A stretch of 64,000 nt of DNA from DATAGF01 sp963813355 (GCA_963813355.1 CAWEYS010000008.1:86834-150833), one strand, 5' to 3'; positions 41,459 through 50,704 are shown, numbered from the stretch's first letter. A program made the numbers and translations. The notes: a model not told the origin generated them from the letters alone.

Positions 41459-42757
41459 TCAGCGCGCGCCGGCCGCCCGGGCGGCGGCCCGGAAGGCCTC
41501 GCCGCGCTCCTGGTAGCCCGAGAACTGGTCGAAGCTGGCGCAGGCCGGCGACAGCAGCACCGTCTCGCCCTCGGCCGCCCGGGCGGCGGCGGCCGCGACG
41601 GCCGCCTCGACGGTGCCGGCGGCCTCCGCCGGGACCCCCTGCGCGGCCAGCGCGCGCCCGATCTCCTCGCCGGCCTCGCCCACCAGGTAGGCCCGGACCA
41701 CGACGTCCCGGGCGGCGGCCGCGAGGGCCTCGAAGGGCGTCCCCTTCGCCCGCCCGCCGGCGATCAGGTGGACCCCGCGCGGGTAGGCGTCGAGGGCGGC
41801 GATGGCGGCGTCCGGGTTGGTCGCCTTGGAGTCGTTGACGAAGGCGACGCCGCCGGCGGAGCCGACCGGCTCCAGCCGGTGGGCCACCGGGCGGAAGCCC
41901 GCCAGCCCGGCCGCGAGCGCCTCCGCGCCGATGCCGGCGTGCGCCGCCAGCGCCGCCGCCGCCATCGCGTTCTCGCGGTTGTGGCGGCCGCGCAGGGCGA
42001 CCTCCTCCCAGCCCACGACCCAGCCGAGCCCGTCAACGTGCAGCCCCCCCTCCGCCCAGGCGACGGCGCCCGGCCCCGGCGGGCCGTCGTAGATGCGGCG
42101 CGAGGGCGCCGCGCCGGTCGCGTCGAGGCCCGGGGGCAGGATGGCCAGGTCGCCCGCCTCCTGGGCGGCGAAGAGGCGCAGCTTGGCGTCGCGGTAGCCC
42201 TCCAGGCTGCCGTGGCGGTCGAGGTGGTCCGGGGCCAGGTTGAGCAGGGCCGCCGCGCGGGGCCGGAAGCGCTCGACGTCCTCGAGCTGGAAGCTCGAGC
42301 ACTCCACCACCAGCCACGCCCCGGGGTCGGAGGCGTCCACGAGCCCCGCCAGCGGCGTGCCCTGGTTCCCGCAGGCCGTCGCCGGCAGGCCCGCGGCGCG
42401 CAGCAGGTGGGCCGCCAGCTCGGTGGTGGTCGTCTTGCCGTTGGTGCCGGTGATGCCGATCAGCGGGTTGGGCAGCTCCCGCGCCGCGAGCTCGATCTCG
42501 CTCCACACCGGGACGCCCGCCGCGCGCGCGGCGACCACGGGGACGACGTCCCCGGGCACGCCCGGGCTCTTGACGGCCAGGTCGATGTCGGGCACCGGCG
42601 CCTCCCAGGGCGCGCGCACCTCGACCCCGGCCGCGGCGAGCTCCGGCGCCGAGACCGCGCCGGCGTCCACGGCCACGACCTCCCAGCCGCGGCGGGCGAG
42701 CAGCAGGGAGGCGGCCCGCCCCGAGCGCCCGAGGCCGACCACCAGCGCGCGCCTCAC
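41459..42757 (-). CDS. murD: UDP-N-acetylmuramoylalanine--D-glutamate ligase
   Basis: Adds D-glutamate to UDP-MurNAc-L-Ala. From GTG 42757 it has 432 residues. Motifs are VVGLGRSGRAASLLLARRG (N-domain), KSPGVPGD, ITGTNGKTTTTELAAHLL (ATP loop), VVECSSFQLE, LNLAPDHLDRHGS and RGRHNRENAMAAAALA. The C-domain has FVNDSKATNPDA and LLSPACASFDQF. A TTG at 42781 would add eight residues with no family match. It lies between mraY and ftsW in the usual order. Confidence 0.96.
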   Translation of the reverse strand: MRRALVVGLGRSGRAASLLLARRGWEVVAVDAGAVSAPELAAAGVEVRAPWEAPVPDIDLAVKSPGVPGDVVPVVAARAAGVPVWSEIELAARELPNPLIGITGTNGKTTTTELAAHLLRAAGLPATACGNQGTPLAGLVDASDPGAWLVVECSSFQLEDVERFRPRAAALLNLAPDHLDRHGSLEGYRDAKLRLFAAQEAGDLAILPPGLDATGAAPSRRIYDGPPGPGAVAWAEGGLHVDGLGWVVGWEEVALRGRHNRENAMAAAALAAHAGIGAEALAAGLAGFRPVAHRLEPVGSAGGVAFVNDSKATNPDAAIAALDAYPRGVHLIAGGRAKGTPFEALAAAARDVVVRAYLVGEAGEEIGRALAAQGVPAEAAGTVEAAVAAAAARAAEGETVLLSPACASFDQFSGYQERGEAFRAAARAAGAR

Positions 42758-42815
42758 CCGACGAGGACCGGCGGCCGGCAAGAGCCGCCGAGGCCGAGGA
42801 GGGTGTCTCGAGCGG

Positions 42816-43796
42816 TCACGTGATCTGGAGGTCGCGGAAGTAGAGCGTGAACCCGACGGCGGCGAAGATCGCCGCGATCAGCCAGAAGCGCACGATGATC
42901 TTGGTCTCGCTCCAGGCGGCCATCTCGAAGTGGTGGTGGACGGGCGTCATCAGGAACACCCGCCGGCGGAAGCGCTTGAAGACGATCACCTGGACGATCA
43001 CCGACAGCGCCTCGGCCACGAACATGGCGGCGATGACGATCAGCAGTATCTCGGTCTTGGTCATGACCGCCATCGCCGCGATGGCGCCCCCGAGCGCGTA
43101 CGAGCCGGTGTCGCCCATGAAGACGGCCGCCGGGAACGAGTTGAACCACAGGAAGCCCACGCACGCCCCCACCAGGGTGGCGCCGAAGATCGCCAGGTCG
43201 TTCTGCTCCGACACGAAGGCGATGGCCGTGTAGGAGAGCAGCACGATCGCGGCGATCCCGGCCGCCAGGCCGTCGAGCCCGTCGGTGAGGTTGACCGCGT
43301 TGGCCGCTCCGGCGACGACCAGGAAGACGATCACGAAGAAGGCCACCGCGCCGATCTCGAACGAGCGGTCGAGCACCGGGATCGTGAGCGTCGTCGGCAG
43401 GCCCACGACCTCCACCCCCACGGCCACCAGCACCGCCGCGATCACCAGCAGCGCGATCATCCGCCAGCGCCCGGAGAGGCCGAGCGAGCGCTTCTTGACG
43501 ATCTTCATCCAGTCGTCGAGGAAGCCCACCGCCCCGCAGGCGAGGGTCGCGAACAGCACCAGCATCGCCTCGGTGCTGCGGCTCGACAGGATCACGAAGG
43601 GCAGGGTCGTGGCCACGAGGATCAGGAGGCCGCCCATGGTGGGCGTGCCCTGCTTCTCGGCGTGCGAGTCGGGGATGAGGCCGGGCGGGCGCACGAACTG
43701 GCCCACCTCGTGGCCGCGCAGCCACGCGATGAACTTCGGCCCCAGGAACATCAGCAGCGTCGCGGCCGAGATCGCCGCGATCAGGATCCGCGGCAC
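42816..43796 (-). CDS. mraY: Phospho-N-acetylmuramoyl-pentapeptide transferase
   Basis: Ten-helix membrane enzyme forming lipid I from UDP-MurNAc-pentapeptide and undecaprenyl phosphate. It has 326 residues. Signatures are KQGTPTMGGLLILVA, GAVGFLDDWMKIVKKRSLGL (the DD pair), NAVNLTDGLDGLAAG, FLWFNSFPAAVFMGDTGS and the histidine cluster LMTPVHHHFE. The GTG start at 43796 lies 4 bases after murF. The C-terminus is two hydrophobic helices ending FRDLQIT. Confidence 0.97.
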   Translation of the reverse strand: MPRILIAAISAATLLMFLGPKFIAWLRGHEVGQFVRPPGLIPDSHAEKQGTPTMGGLLILVATTLPFVILSSRSTEAMLVLFATLACGAVGFLDDWMKIVKKRSLGLSGRWRMIALLVIAAVLVAVGVEVVGLPTTLTIPVLDRSFEIGAVAFFVIVFLVVAGAANAVNLTDGLDGLAAGIAAIVLLSYTAIAFVSEQNDLAIFGATLVGACVGFLWFNSFPAAVFMGDTGSYALGGAIAAMAVMTKTEILLIVIAAMFVAEALSVIVQVIVFKRFRRRVFLMTPVHHHFEMAAWSETKIIVRFWLIAAIFAAVGFTLYFRDLQIT

Positions 43797-43800
43797 GCGC

Positions 43801-45108
43801 TCAGCCCTCCGGCGCGATGACGGCGCCGATGCGCTCCAGGCGCATCGAGCGCGACCCCTTGAGCAGCACGACGTCCCCCGGCTCGATCAGCCCCGGCACG
43901 ACCTCGACGGCCTCCTCGACCGTCGCCATGTGCCGCGAGGGCACGCCGTCGGCGCCCGCGACGTAGGCCGCGGCGCGCTCGCCCACGGCCACGAGCAGGT
44001 CGACGCCGGCCGCCCGCGCGGCCTCCCCGACCTCGCGGTGGTGGCGCTCCTCCTCCGGGCCGAGCTCCATCATGTCGGCCAGCACCGCCACCCGGCGGCC
44101 GTCGCGGCCGCCCAGGTCGGCGAGCGCCGCCCGCATGGCCAGGGGGTTGGCGTTGTAGCAGTCCTCGATCAGCGTCCCGCCCGCGCTCAGCGGGCGCTCC
44201 TGGCCGCGCAGCGCCGAGACGGCAACATCGACGCGGGCCCCCGCGGCCGGCACGGCGCCCAGCGCCCGGCAGCAGGCCAGCGCGGCGGCGGCGTTGCGCA
44301 GCTCCCACGCCTTGCTCAAGCTCAGGTCGAGGTCGATGTCGGGAGCGTCCCCGAAGCGGACCACCGTCACGCCGGGGTCGAGGGTTGCGAGATGGGGCTC
44401 CAGGAGCGGCTCTCCGTCCGGCACCACGGCGGTGCCCCCCGGCCGCAGGGCGCCCAGGATCTCGGCCTTGGCCGCCGCCACCGCCTCGACCGTCCCGAGC
44501 AGCTCCAGGTGCACCGGGCCGATGGCGGTGATGCAGGCCACGTCCGGCGGGGCCAGCGCCGCGAGCTCGGCGATCTGGCCGGCGCCGCGCATCCCCATCT
44601 CGACGACCGCGACCTCCGTGCCCTCGGGCAGGCCCATCAGCGACATCGGCACGCCGATCTCGGTGTTGCGGTTCCCCGGGGTCCCCTCGGCCGCGACGCC
44701 CGCCGCGCGCAGCATCGCCACCAGGATGTCCTTGGTCGTGGTCTTGCCCGTGGCCCCGGTGATCCCCACGACGCGCGCGCCGCTGCGCTCCAGGGCGAGC
44801 CGCCCGGCGGCCTGGAGCACCGCCACCGGGTCCGGCGCGACGAGCACCGGACGGCGCATGCCCTGGCACTCGCCCTCGATCCAGCGCCATGCCGACTCCC
44901 CCACCACGGCGGCGGCGGCGCCGTCGCGCAGCGCGTCGGGGGCGTGCTGGCCGCCGTCGGCGCTCTCGCCGCGGACGCCGACGAACAGGCTGCCGGGGAC
45001 GATCTCGCGCGAGTCGACGGACGCGCCCTCGACCTCGGTGTCGGGCGTGCCCACGGGCAGCCGGGCCTCGGCCCCCGCCTTCAAGATCTCGTTGACGGTC
45101 AGCCTCAC
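43801..45108 (-). CDS. murF: UDP-N-acetylmuramoyl-tripeptide--D-alanyl-D-alanine ligase
   Basis: Adds D-Ala-D-Ala to the muropeptide precursor. From GTG 45108 it has 435 residues. Visible are VDSREIVPGSLFVGVRGES (N-domain), ITGATGKTTTKDILVAML (ATP loop; Ala for the common Ser), PGNRNTEIGVPMSLMGL, VEMGMRGAGQIAELA, ITAIGPVHLELLGT and EDCYNANPLAMRAAL. The start overlaps the murE stop. No ddl (D-Ala-D-Ala ligase) gene is in this cluster, so its substrate must be made elsewhere. Confidence 0.96.
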   Translation of the reverse strand: MRLTVNEILKAGAEARLPVGTPDTEVEGASVDSREIVPGSLFVGVRGESADGGQHAPDALRDGAAAAVVGESAWRWIEGECQGMRRPVLVAPDPVAVLQAAGRLALERSGARVVGITGATGKTTTKDILVAMLRAAGVAAEGTPGNRNTEIGVPMSLMGLPEGTEVAVVEMGMRGAGQIAELAALAPPDVACITAIGPVHLELLGTVEAVAAAKAEILGALRPGGTAVVPDGEPLLEPHLATLDPGVTVVRFGDAPDIDLDLSLSKAWELRNAAAALACCRALGAVPAAGARVDVAVSALRGQERPLSAGGTLIEDCYNANPLAMRAALADLGGRDGRRVAVLADMMELGPEEERHHREVGEAARAAGVDLLVAVGERAAAYVAGADGVPSRHMATVEEAVEVVPGLIEPGDVVLLKGSRSMRLERIGAVIAPEG

Positions 45109-46604
45109 GCGCCCGCCCTCCCGCCCACGACGCCACCGATCTCCTCGCGCGCGACGACCCGGTCGTCGAACGGCGTCACCACCCCCTTGCGCTCCTGCCC
45201 CTGCTCGTGGCCCTTGCCCGCGATCACCACCACGTCGCCCGGGGCGCCCTCCCCCGCCGCCCAGGCGATGGCGGCCCGCCGGTCGGGCTCCACCACGGTC
45301 CGGGCCGCGCCGTCGGCCATGCCGGCCAGGATCTCGGCGATGATCGCCTCGGGCTCCTCGGAGCGCGGGTTGTCCGAGGTGACGACGGCCACGTCGGCGA
45401 GCGCCGCGACCGCGGCGCCCATCTGGGGGCGCTTGCCCCGGTCGCGGTCGCCGCCGCACCCGAACACGCAGATCAGCCGCCCCTCGCCCGCCAGCTCGCG
45501 GGCCGTCCGCAGCACGTTCTCGAGCGAGTCGGGCGTGTGCGCGTAGTCGACGATCACGTGGAACGGCTGGCCGCCGTCCACCGCCTCGAAGCGCCCGGGC
45601 ACCCCGGGCAGCGAGGCGATCCCCGCCGCCACCGCCTCGTGCGGCAGCTCCAGGAGCTCCCCCACCGCCACGGCGCCCGCGATGTTGGCCAGGTTGAAGC
45701 GGCCGCGCAGGCGGCTCTCGACCTCGAACGTCCCGCGGGGGGTCGCGATGCGCGCGGCGATGCCCGTCCCCAGCCCGCGCGCGTCAACCGGGCGCACCGG
45801 CGCCGGCGCGTCAACGGCGTAGCCGAGCGCGCCCGCCTCGCGGGCCAGGCGGCGGCCGAGCTCGTCGTCCAGGTTGGCGGCGCCCGGGGGGTCGTCGCCC
45901 TCGGCCTCCGGGCGCAGGAAGAGGGCCCGCTTGGCCAGGTAGTACTCCTCCACGCCCTCGTGGTAGTCGAGGTGGTCGCGCGTGAGGTTGGTGAAGAGCG
46001 CCGCCGCGAAGCGGGTGCCCGCCGTGCGGCGCTGGGCGAGCGCGTGCGAGGAGACCTCCATCGCGCAGGCCCTGTCGCCCGCGTCGCGCATGCGGGCGAA
46101 GAGCTCCTGCAGCTGGATCGCGTCCGGGGTCGTGTGCCGCAGCGGCACCGCGGCGCCGCCCACCCGCGCCTCGATCGTCCCGACCAGCCCGCAGGGCAGG
46201 CCGGCGGCCTCGAGGATCGCCCGCACCAGGAACGCCGAGGTGGTCTTGCCGTTGGTGCCGGTCACGCCGACGACCATGAGGTCGCGCGAGGGGTCGCCGG
46301 CGAGCGCCGCGGCGGCCAGGGACATGCCGAGGCGCACGTCGGGGACGACGGCCTGGGGCACCGGCAGCTCGAGCTCCCGCTCAACCATCAGGGCGGCCGC
46401 GCCGCGGGCGACGGCCTCGGGCGCGAAGTCGTGGCCGTCGGCGCGGGCGCCGCGCAGGGCGCAGAAGAGCGCCCCCGGCCCGGCGTCGTCGGCGCGGTGC
46501 ACGATCGAGGTGATCGCGGTTGCCCCGGCTTCCGCGGCGGCGTGCGACGGCGCGGCGACGATCCGCCCTCCGGGACCGCCCTCGATCAGCTCCTGGAGGG
46601 TCAT
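45105..46604 (-). CDS. murE: UDP-N-acetylmuramoyl-L-alanyl-D-glutamate ligase MurE
   Basis: Adds the third stem-peptide residue. It has 499 residues. Motifs are VVGVTGTNGKTTSAFLVRAI, TTPDAIQLQELFARM, AMEVSSHALAQRR, FTNLTRDHLDYH, GRFNLANIAGAVAVG and YAHTPDSLENVLRTARE. The residue-selecting segment reads TSDNPRSEEPEAI; DNPR is the form associated with meso-diaminopimelate, so DAP-type peptidoglycan is likely. A -10-like TAGGAT lies 10 nt before the ATG, possibly an internal promoter in the 36-base gap after ftsI. Confidence 0.96.
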   Translation of the reverse strand: MTLQELIEGGPGGRIVAAPSHAAAEAGATAITSIVHRADDAGPGALFCALRGARADGHDFAPEAVARGAAALMVERELELPVPQAVVPDVRLGMSLAAAALAGDPSRDLMVVGVTGTNGKTTSAFLVRAILEAAGLPCGLVGTIEARVGGAAVPLRHTTPDAIQLQELFARMRDAGDRACAMEVSSHALAQRRTAGTRFAAALFTNLTRDHLDYHEGVEEYYLAKRALFLRPEAEGDDPPGAANLDDELGRRLAREAGALGYAVDAPAPVRPVDARGLGTGIAARIATPRGTFEVESRLRGRFNLANIAGAVAVGELLELPHEAVAAGIASLPGVPGRFEAVDGGQPFHVIVDYAHTPDSLENVLRTARELAGEGRLICVFGCGGDRDRGKRPQMGAAVAALADVAVVTSDNPRSEEPEAIIAEILAGMADGAARTVVEPDRRAAIAWAAGEGAPGDVVVIAGKGHEQGQERKGVVTPFDDRVVAREEIGGVVGGRAGA

Positions 46605-46640
46605 GCGGGCGCGGATCCTACCAGAGGCCGCGGACGGCCA

Positions 46641-48371
46641 TCAGGGCGCGATGTTCAGCGTTTGCAGGGAGAACGCGGCGATGTCCTCGAACGCCGGGGC
46701 CGCGACCTCGCCGCCGTAGTAGGCGCCGCCGGGCTCGTCGACGACCACCGAGATCACGAGCTGGGGGTCGTTGGCGGGGACGTAGCCCACGAACGACGAG
46801 GTGAAGAGCAGGCTGCTGTACTCGCCGGTCTCGGGGTCGATCTTGTTCGCGGTGCCGGTCTTCCCCGCCACCTGGTAGCCCTCGATCTGGGCCAGGCTGC
46901 CGGTGCCGTCGGGCGACACGACGCCGCGCAGCATCCGGTCGAGCGTGCGCGCCGTGCGCCGGGTCATGATCTGGCGCCCCGCCGGGTGCTCGACGGGCGC
47001 GCCCCCGACGCGGTCGACCAGGTAGGGCGCCACCAGCCGGCCGCCGTTGGCGATGGCCGCGTAGACGCGCGTGAGCTGGGCCAGGGTGACGCCCACGCCC
47101 TGGCCGATCGGGATGTTGATGATCGACGTGCCCGACCAGCGCTCGAGCGGCAGCACCAGGCCGTCGACCTCGCCGGGGAAGTCGATGCCGGTGGGGCTCC
47201 CGAACCCGAAGCGCTCGATCCAGGCCTGCAGGCGCTCCGCCCCCACGCGCTCGGCGATCAGCACCGTCCCGATGTTGCTTGATTGAGCAAGTATCTCGGA
47301 GGCGGACAGCGTCACCGCCGGGCGCTCGTGGGCGTCGCGCAGGGTGCGGTCGTACCGCGTGATCGTCGTGGGCAGCGCGAAGGTGGTGCCGGGCAGGACC
47401 TTCCGGTCCTCGAGCGCGGCGGCCATGGTCACGACCTTGAAGGTCGAGCCGGGCTCGAACGTGTCGGTCACGGGCCGGTTGCGCTCGAGCGCGGGGTTGA
47501 TCGTCGTGCGCCGGTTGGGGTTGAAGCGCGGGACGGTCGCCATCGCCAGCACCGCCCCGCTGCGCGGGTCCATGACGATGCCGGTCGCGCTGCGGGCGCC
47601 GTACTGCTCGCGCGTGGCCGCGAGCGTGCGCTCCACCCGGTCCTGGATCGTCGAGTCGATGGTGAGCTGGACGTTCTCGCCCTCGACCGGCTCCCGGTCC
47701 TCCAGCATCTGGATCGAGTTGCCCAGCAGGTCGCGCACCTCGACGCGGTGGCCGGGCGTGCCCGTGAGCGGCTGGTCGAGCTCGCGCTCGACGCCCGAGA
47801 TGCCCTCGTGGGTGTCGCCGGTCAGGCCGATGAGCTGCGACGCCTGCGGGCCGCCCGGGTAGAAGCGCTGCCAGGTGTCGGAGAAGGCGATGCCCGGCAG
47901 GTCGAGCTTCTTGGCCCGGTCGGCCAGCGAGGGCGGCACGTTCCGCGCCAGCACGACGTACCCGCCCGGCTGCAAGAGAGCGTTCGCGAGCTCGTTGGGG
48001 TCGCGCTCGATGGCCGGGCCGAGCTGGGCGGCGGTCCCCTTGGGGTCGGTGACCAGGTAGGGCGTGGCGGTGACGTTGACGGCCAGGCGGTCGATGGCGA
48101 GGTCGGCCCCGTTGCGCGCCTGGATCGACCCCCTCTGCGCCGGCAGGTCGGCCTCGAAGCGATTCTGCTGGACGCCCCGGGCCGACAGGTCGCCCGCGCG
48201 CACCGTCCCCAGCCAGACCGCGCGCACCGCCAGGAGGCCGAGCAGCACGACCGCGACGCCGACCAGCAGGCGCACGCGGCGCGGGTGGGCCCGGATGGGG
48301 CCCTTGGCTCGCGCCCCGGCGGGCGGCCGCCTGCGGCGTCGGGGCGGCCGGCGCGAGGATCCGGCCGGCAT
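46641..48371 (-). CDS. ftsI: Septal transpeptidase FtsI (penicillin-binding protein 3)
   Basis: Class B PBP cross-linking septal peptidoglycan with FtsW. It has 576 residues. An arginine-rich cytoplasmic start precedes one helix (~33-53). The pedestal has RGSIQARNGADLAIDRLAV and GLTGDTHEGISGVERELD. The transpeptidase active site is S309-K312 in EPGSTFKVV, SSN at 364-366 and KTG at 504-506 (VAGKTGTANK). No PASTA domains follow, unlike many Gram-positive class B PBPs. The stop is 3 bases from the end of the preceding ftsL. Confidence 0.96.
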   Translation of the reverse strand: MPAGSSRRPPRRRRRPPAGARAKGPIRAHPRRVRLLVGVAVVLLGLLAVRAVWLGTVRAGDLSARGVQQNRFEADLPAQRGSIQARNGADLAIDRLAVNVTATPYLVTDPKGTAAQLGPAIERDPNELANALLQPGGYVVLARNVPPSLADRAKKLDLPGIAFSDTWQRFYPGGPQASQLIGLTGDTHEGISGVERELDQPLTGTPGHRVEVRDLLGNSIQMLEDREPVEGENVQLTIDSTIQDRVERTLAATREQYGARSATGIVMDPRSGAVLAMATVPRFNPNRRTTINPALERNRPVTDTFEPGSTFKVVTMAAALEDRKVLPGTTFALPTTITRYDRTLRDAHERPAVTLSASEILAQSSNIGTVLIAERVGAERLQAWIERFGFGSPTGIDFPGEVDGLVLPLERWSGTSIINIPIGQGVGVTLAQLTRVYAAIANGGRLVAPYLVDRVGGAPVEHPAGRQIMTRRTARTLDRMLRGVVSPDGTGSLAQIEGYQVAGKTGTANKIDPETGEYSSLLFTSSFVGYVPANDPQLVISVVVDEPGGAYYGGEVAAPAFEDIAAFSLQTLNIAP

Positions 48372-48374
48372 GCC

Positions 48375-48755
48375 CTACGGCGCCCCGGCGTCCAGGTAGG
48401 TCACCTCGGAGCTCGGCGGCGAGACCATGCCGAGGCGCTTCTCGGCCCGGGCGATGACGGTCGCGTTGCGCTGCTCGAAGCGGCTCTTCAGGCGCGCCGT
48501 CTCGGCCTCGACGCTGCGGGCCTGCTCGATCACCTGGCCGGTCTCGTGGGTGAGGGTGAGCTTGGCGACGTTGATCCACACGATGCCCCCCAGCACCAGC
48601 GCGATCAGCGGGATCGCCAGCCGGCCCAGGCGCACGCGGGTGCGGCGGCTCCCGGCCCGCGCCGGGCGGGGGCGGGTGGGACGGGAGGCCGGGCGCGTCC
48701 TCGGCCGGGGCCGCGCCGGGGCGGGCGCCGTCCGCGGCGCCGCGCGGGTGCTCAC
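48375..48755 (-). CDS. ftsL: Cell division protein FtsL-like
   Basis: Small bitopic divisome protein of 126 residues. A long Arg/Pro/Ala-rich cytoplasmic start precedes one transmembrane helix (LAIPLIALVLGGIVWINVA, ~50-68). A coiled coil follows (TLTHETGQVIEQARSVEAE, LKSRFEQRNATVIARAE), ending in LGMVSPPSSEVTYLD. Sequence identity in this family is low; the assignment rests on size, topology and position between rsmH and ftsI. The GTG at 48755 overlaps the rsmH stop. Confidence 0.85.
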   Translation of the reverse strand: MSTRAAPRTAPAPARPRPRTRPASRPTRPRPARAGSRRTRVRLGRLAIPLIALVLGGIVWINVAKLTLTHETGQVIEQARSVEAETARLKSRFEQRNATVIARAEKRLGMVSPPSSEVTYLDAGAP

Positions 48756-49730
48756 CCCTCGCCCCCCGTGCGCTGCAGCGCGCGCAGGCGCGCCGAGCGG
48801 GCGCGCGGGTTGCGGTCGAGCTCGGCCTGGCGGGGCCGCAGGGCCTTGGTCGCCAGCAGTGCCGCCTCGGCGACCCGGCCGCAGCCGCAGACCGGCAGGT
48901 CGGGCGGGCAGATGCAGCCCTGGCTGCGGGCGCGCATGAACGCCTTCACCCGGCGGTCCTCGAGCGAGTGGAAGCTGATCACGGCCAGGCGGCCGCCCGG
49001 CGCCAGCAGGTCGAAGGCGCCCTCGAGACCGCGCTCGAGGCTCCCCAGCTCGTCGTTGACCGCGATCCGCAGGGCCTGGAACACGCGCTTGGCCGGGTGG
49101 CCGGCGGCGAACAGCGCCGGGGTCGGCACCGCCGACCGCACCACCTCGACCAGGTCGCCCGTGGTGGCGATGGGCGCCTCGCGGCGGCGGCGCACGATGG
49201 CCCGCGCGATCGGCTTCGCGTAGCGCTCCTCGCCGTAGGAGCGGATGATCTCGGCGAGCTCGGCCTCGGGCGCCTCGGCCACGAGGTCGGCCGCCGAGCG
49301 GTCGCGGCCCGGGTCCATGCGCATGTCGAGCGGCGCCTGGCGCGAGTAGGAGAAGCCGCGCTCGGGCTGGTCGACCTGCATCGACGACAGGCCGAGGTCC
49401 ATGAGGATCGCGTCCGCGCGCACGCCCTGGTCGGCGAGCCGCGGCAGGGCGTCGGCGAAGTTGGCCCGGATGAACCGCGTCTCGCAGACAACGTCCTCGG
49501 CCAGGTCGGAGAACCAGGCGGCGGCCTCCGGGTCCTGGTCGATCGCGAGGTAGCGGCCGTCCTCCCCGAGGGCCGGGGCCAGGCGGCGGGCGTGGCCGCC
49601 GGCGCCGAAGGTGGCGTTCAACGACGGTGTCGCCCGGGCGGGGGGCGAGGAGGCGGACCACCTCGTCCGCCAGGACGGGGTCGTGCCCGCGGGCGGGCCT
49701 ACGGGACTCGACCGGCAAGGCGCTTGGCAC
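48752..49730 (-). CDS. rsmH: 16S rRNA (cytosine-1402-N4)-methyltransferase RsmH (frame broken once)
   Basis: SAM-dependent rRNA methyltransferase, classically second in the dcw cluster. The N-terminus from 49730 reads GHDPVLADEVVRLLAPRPGD in one frame. After GDTVV the signal moves, at ~49617-49624, to a second frame with NATFGAGGHARRLAPALGED, the SAM site. It continues IDQDPEA, DAILMDLGLSSMQVDQPERG, SYGEERYAKPIARAIV, FQALRIAVNDEL, ISFHSLEDRRVKAFM and the cysteine-containing CICPPDLPVCGCG. One extra base explains the break. The first codons overlap the mraZ end by 32 bases. Confidence 0.92.
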
Positions 49731-50151
49731 GAGCGGACACCCCCTCCCGGCGCATCTGCGAGAAGCGGTCGGCGAGGCGGGCGGGCTCCCAGACCTCCAG
49801 GTACTCGCCCACTCCGACGACCTTGACCTTGCGACCCTCGATGCCGGCGTACTCGCGCAGCTCGGAGGCGACCGGGATGCGGCCCTGGCCGTCGAGCTCG
49901 TGGTCGTAGGCCCCGGCGATGAGGAAGCGGCTCAGCTCCCGGGCCTCGTCGTCGAGCACGCTCATCGCGCCGAAGGTGCGCTCCACGAGGCCGGACCACT
50001 CGGACGTGGGCACGAGGATCAGCCCCTCGTCGAGCCACCACCCGATCGTCGCGCCCTCCGTGAAGGGCTCCCGCAGGCGGGCGGGAATTGCGAGCCGGTG
50101 GCGATCGTCGAGGCTGCACTCGTACGTCCCGCTGAGCAGCCGGCGTTGCAT
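49699..50151 (-). CDS. mraZ: Transcriptional regulator MraZ
   Basis: AbrB-like double SpoVT/MraZ-domain protein that binds the promoter of its own dcw operon and, in E. coli, represses it. From ATG 50151 it has 150 residues. It shows GTYECSLDDRHRLAIPARLR (first domain) and AYDHELDGQGRIPVASELRE (second domain), with the DxxGR-type loops; the first loop here reads DDRHR. Four bases before the ATG sits an array of three GTGGGG units at 10-nt period, which fits autoregulation. Confidence 0.95.
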   Translation of the reverse strand: MQRRLLSGTYECSLDDRHRLAIPARLREPFTEGATIGWWLDEGLILVPTSEWSGLVERTFGAMSVLDDEARELSRFLIAGAYDHELDGQGRIPVASELREYAGIEGRKVKVVGVGEYLEVWEPARLADRFSQMRREGVSARAKRLAGRVP

Positions 50152-50154
50152 GGT

Positions 50155-50180
50155 CCCCACGCTACCCCACATCTCCCCAC
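50155..50180 (-). promoter_or_regulatory. MraZ box: three GTGGGG repeats at 10-nt period
   Basis: On the plus strand CCCCAC occurs at 50155-50160, 50165-50170 and 50175-50180; on the mraZ strand this is GTGGGG repeated every 10 nt, ending 3 bases before the ATG. Direct GTGGG/TGGG repeats with 10-nt period are the known MraZ operator form. Because the array touches the start codon, it lies on or just downstream of the transcription start. Confidence 0.8.
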
Positions 50181-50309
50181 ATGACAATCCTGGTTCCCCC
50201 GATGGCGACCGGGATCTCCCCCCTGCGCCCCACCCGCAACGCGGGCGCGCAGGACGGCGGGTCGCAATCAGTGTTGCGCGAACGGCGCAGGTGCAGCGGA
50301 AAGGAACAC

Positions 50310-50338
50310 TTGTTCGCGTCCGAGGCACGAACTACAGT
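50310..50338 (+). promoter_or_regulatory. Sigma-70-type promoter of the small membrane protein gene
   Basis: TTGTTC (50310-50315), a 17-base spacer and TACAGT (50333-50338) lie 8 nt before the ATG at 50347, predicting a 5' leader of one or two bases. It fires away from mraZ. Confidence 0.6.
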
Positions 50339-50346
50339 TCCCCTCG

Positions 50347-50646
50347 ATGCCCGCCCTCGCCCAGCGCGACGACCCCCTCCCCGCCCGCCCGGCGCGCCCG
50401 CGGCCACGCCTGCGGGCGCTGCCGGCGGCCCGGCGGCGGCGGGCGCCGAGCGCCCGCGCGCTCGCCCTCTACGCCCTTGGGCTGACGGCCGGGTTCCTCC
50501 TGGCCGGGGTGGCGTCGCTTCCCGGCGGCGCCGGGGTCGTGACCGGGCAGCTCGGGCTCGCGGTCCTGGCGACCGCCGTCGCGGGCCTCGCCGCGCTGCG
50601 CGCGCGGGCCGTCGCCCGGCGCCGCGCGGCCGCCGCGCTCCCGTAA
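50347..50646 (+). CDS. Small two-helix membrane protein, unknown function
   Basis: A 99-residue protein with a long Arg/Pro-rich N-terminal tail (~1-36) and two hydrophobic helices (ALALYALGLTAGFLLAGVA, ~38-56; VVTGQLGLAVLATAVAGLAA, ~64-83), ending in a basic ARAVARRRAAAA tail. No family is recognised. It is transcribed divergently from mraZ from a good promoter and precedes the ExeA/CHAD operon by 70 bases. The basic tails suggest both termini face the cytoplasm. It could be an assembly or division accessory factor, but this is a guess from location only. Confidence 0.6.
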   Translation: MPALAQRDDPLPARPARPRPRLRALPAARRRRAPSARALALYALGLTAGFLLAGVASLPGGAGVVTGQLGLAVLATAVAGLAALRARAVARRRAAAALP

Positions 50647-50704
50647 CAGCCGGCGAAACGGATGTAACAGGAGCGTGAACGGCCAGGTCGGGGCGCGGGT
50701 CGCC

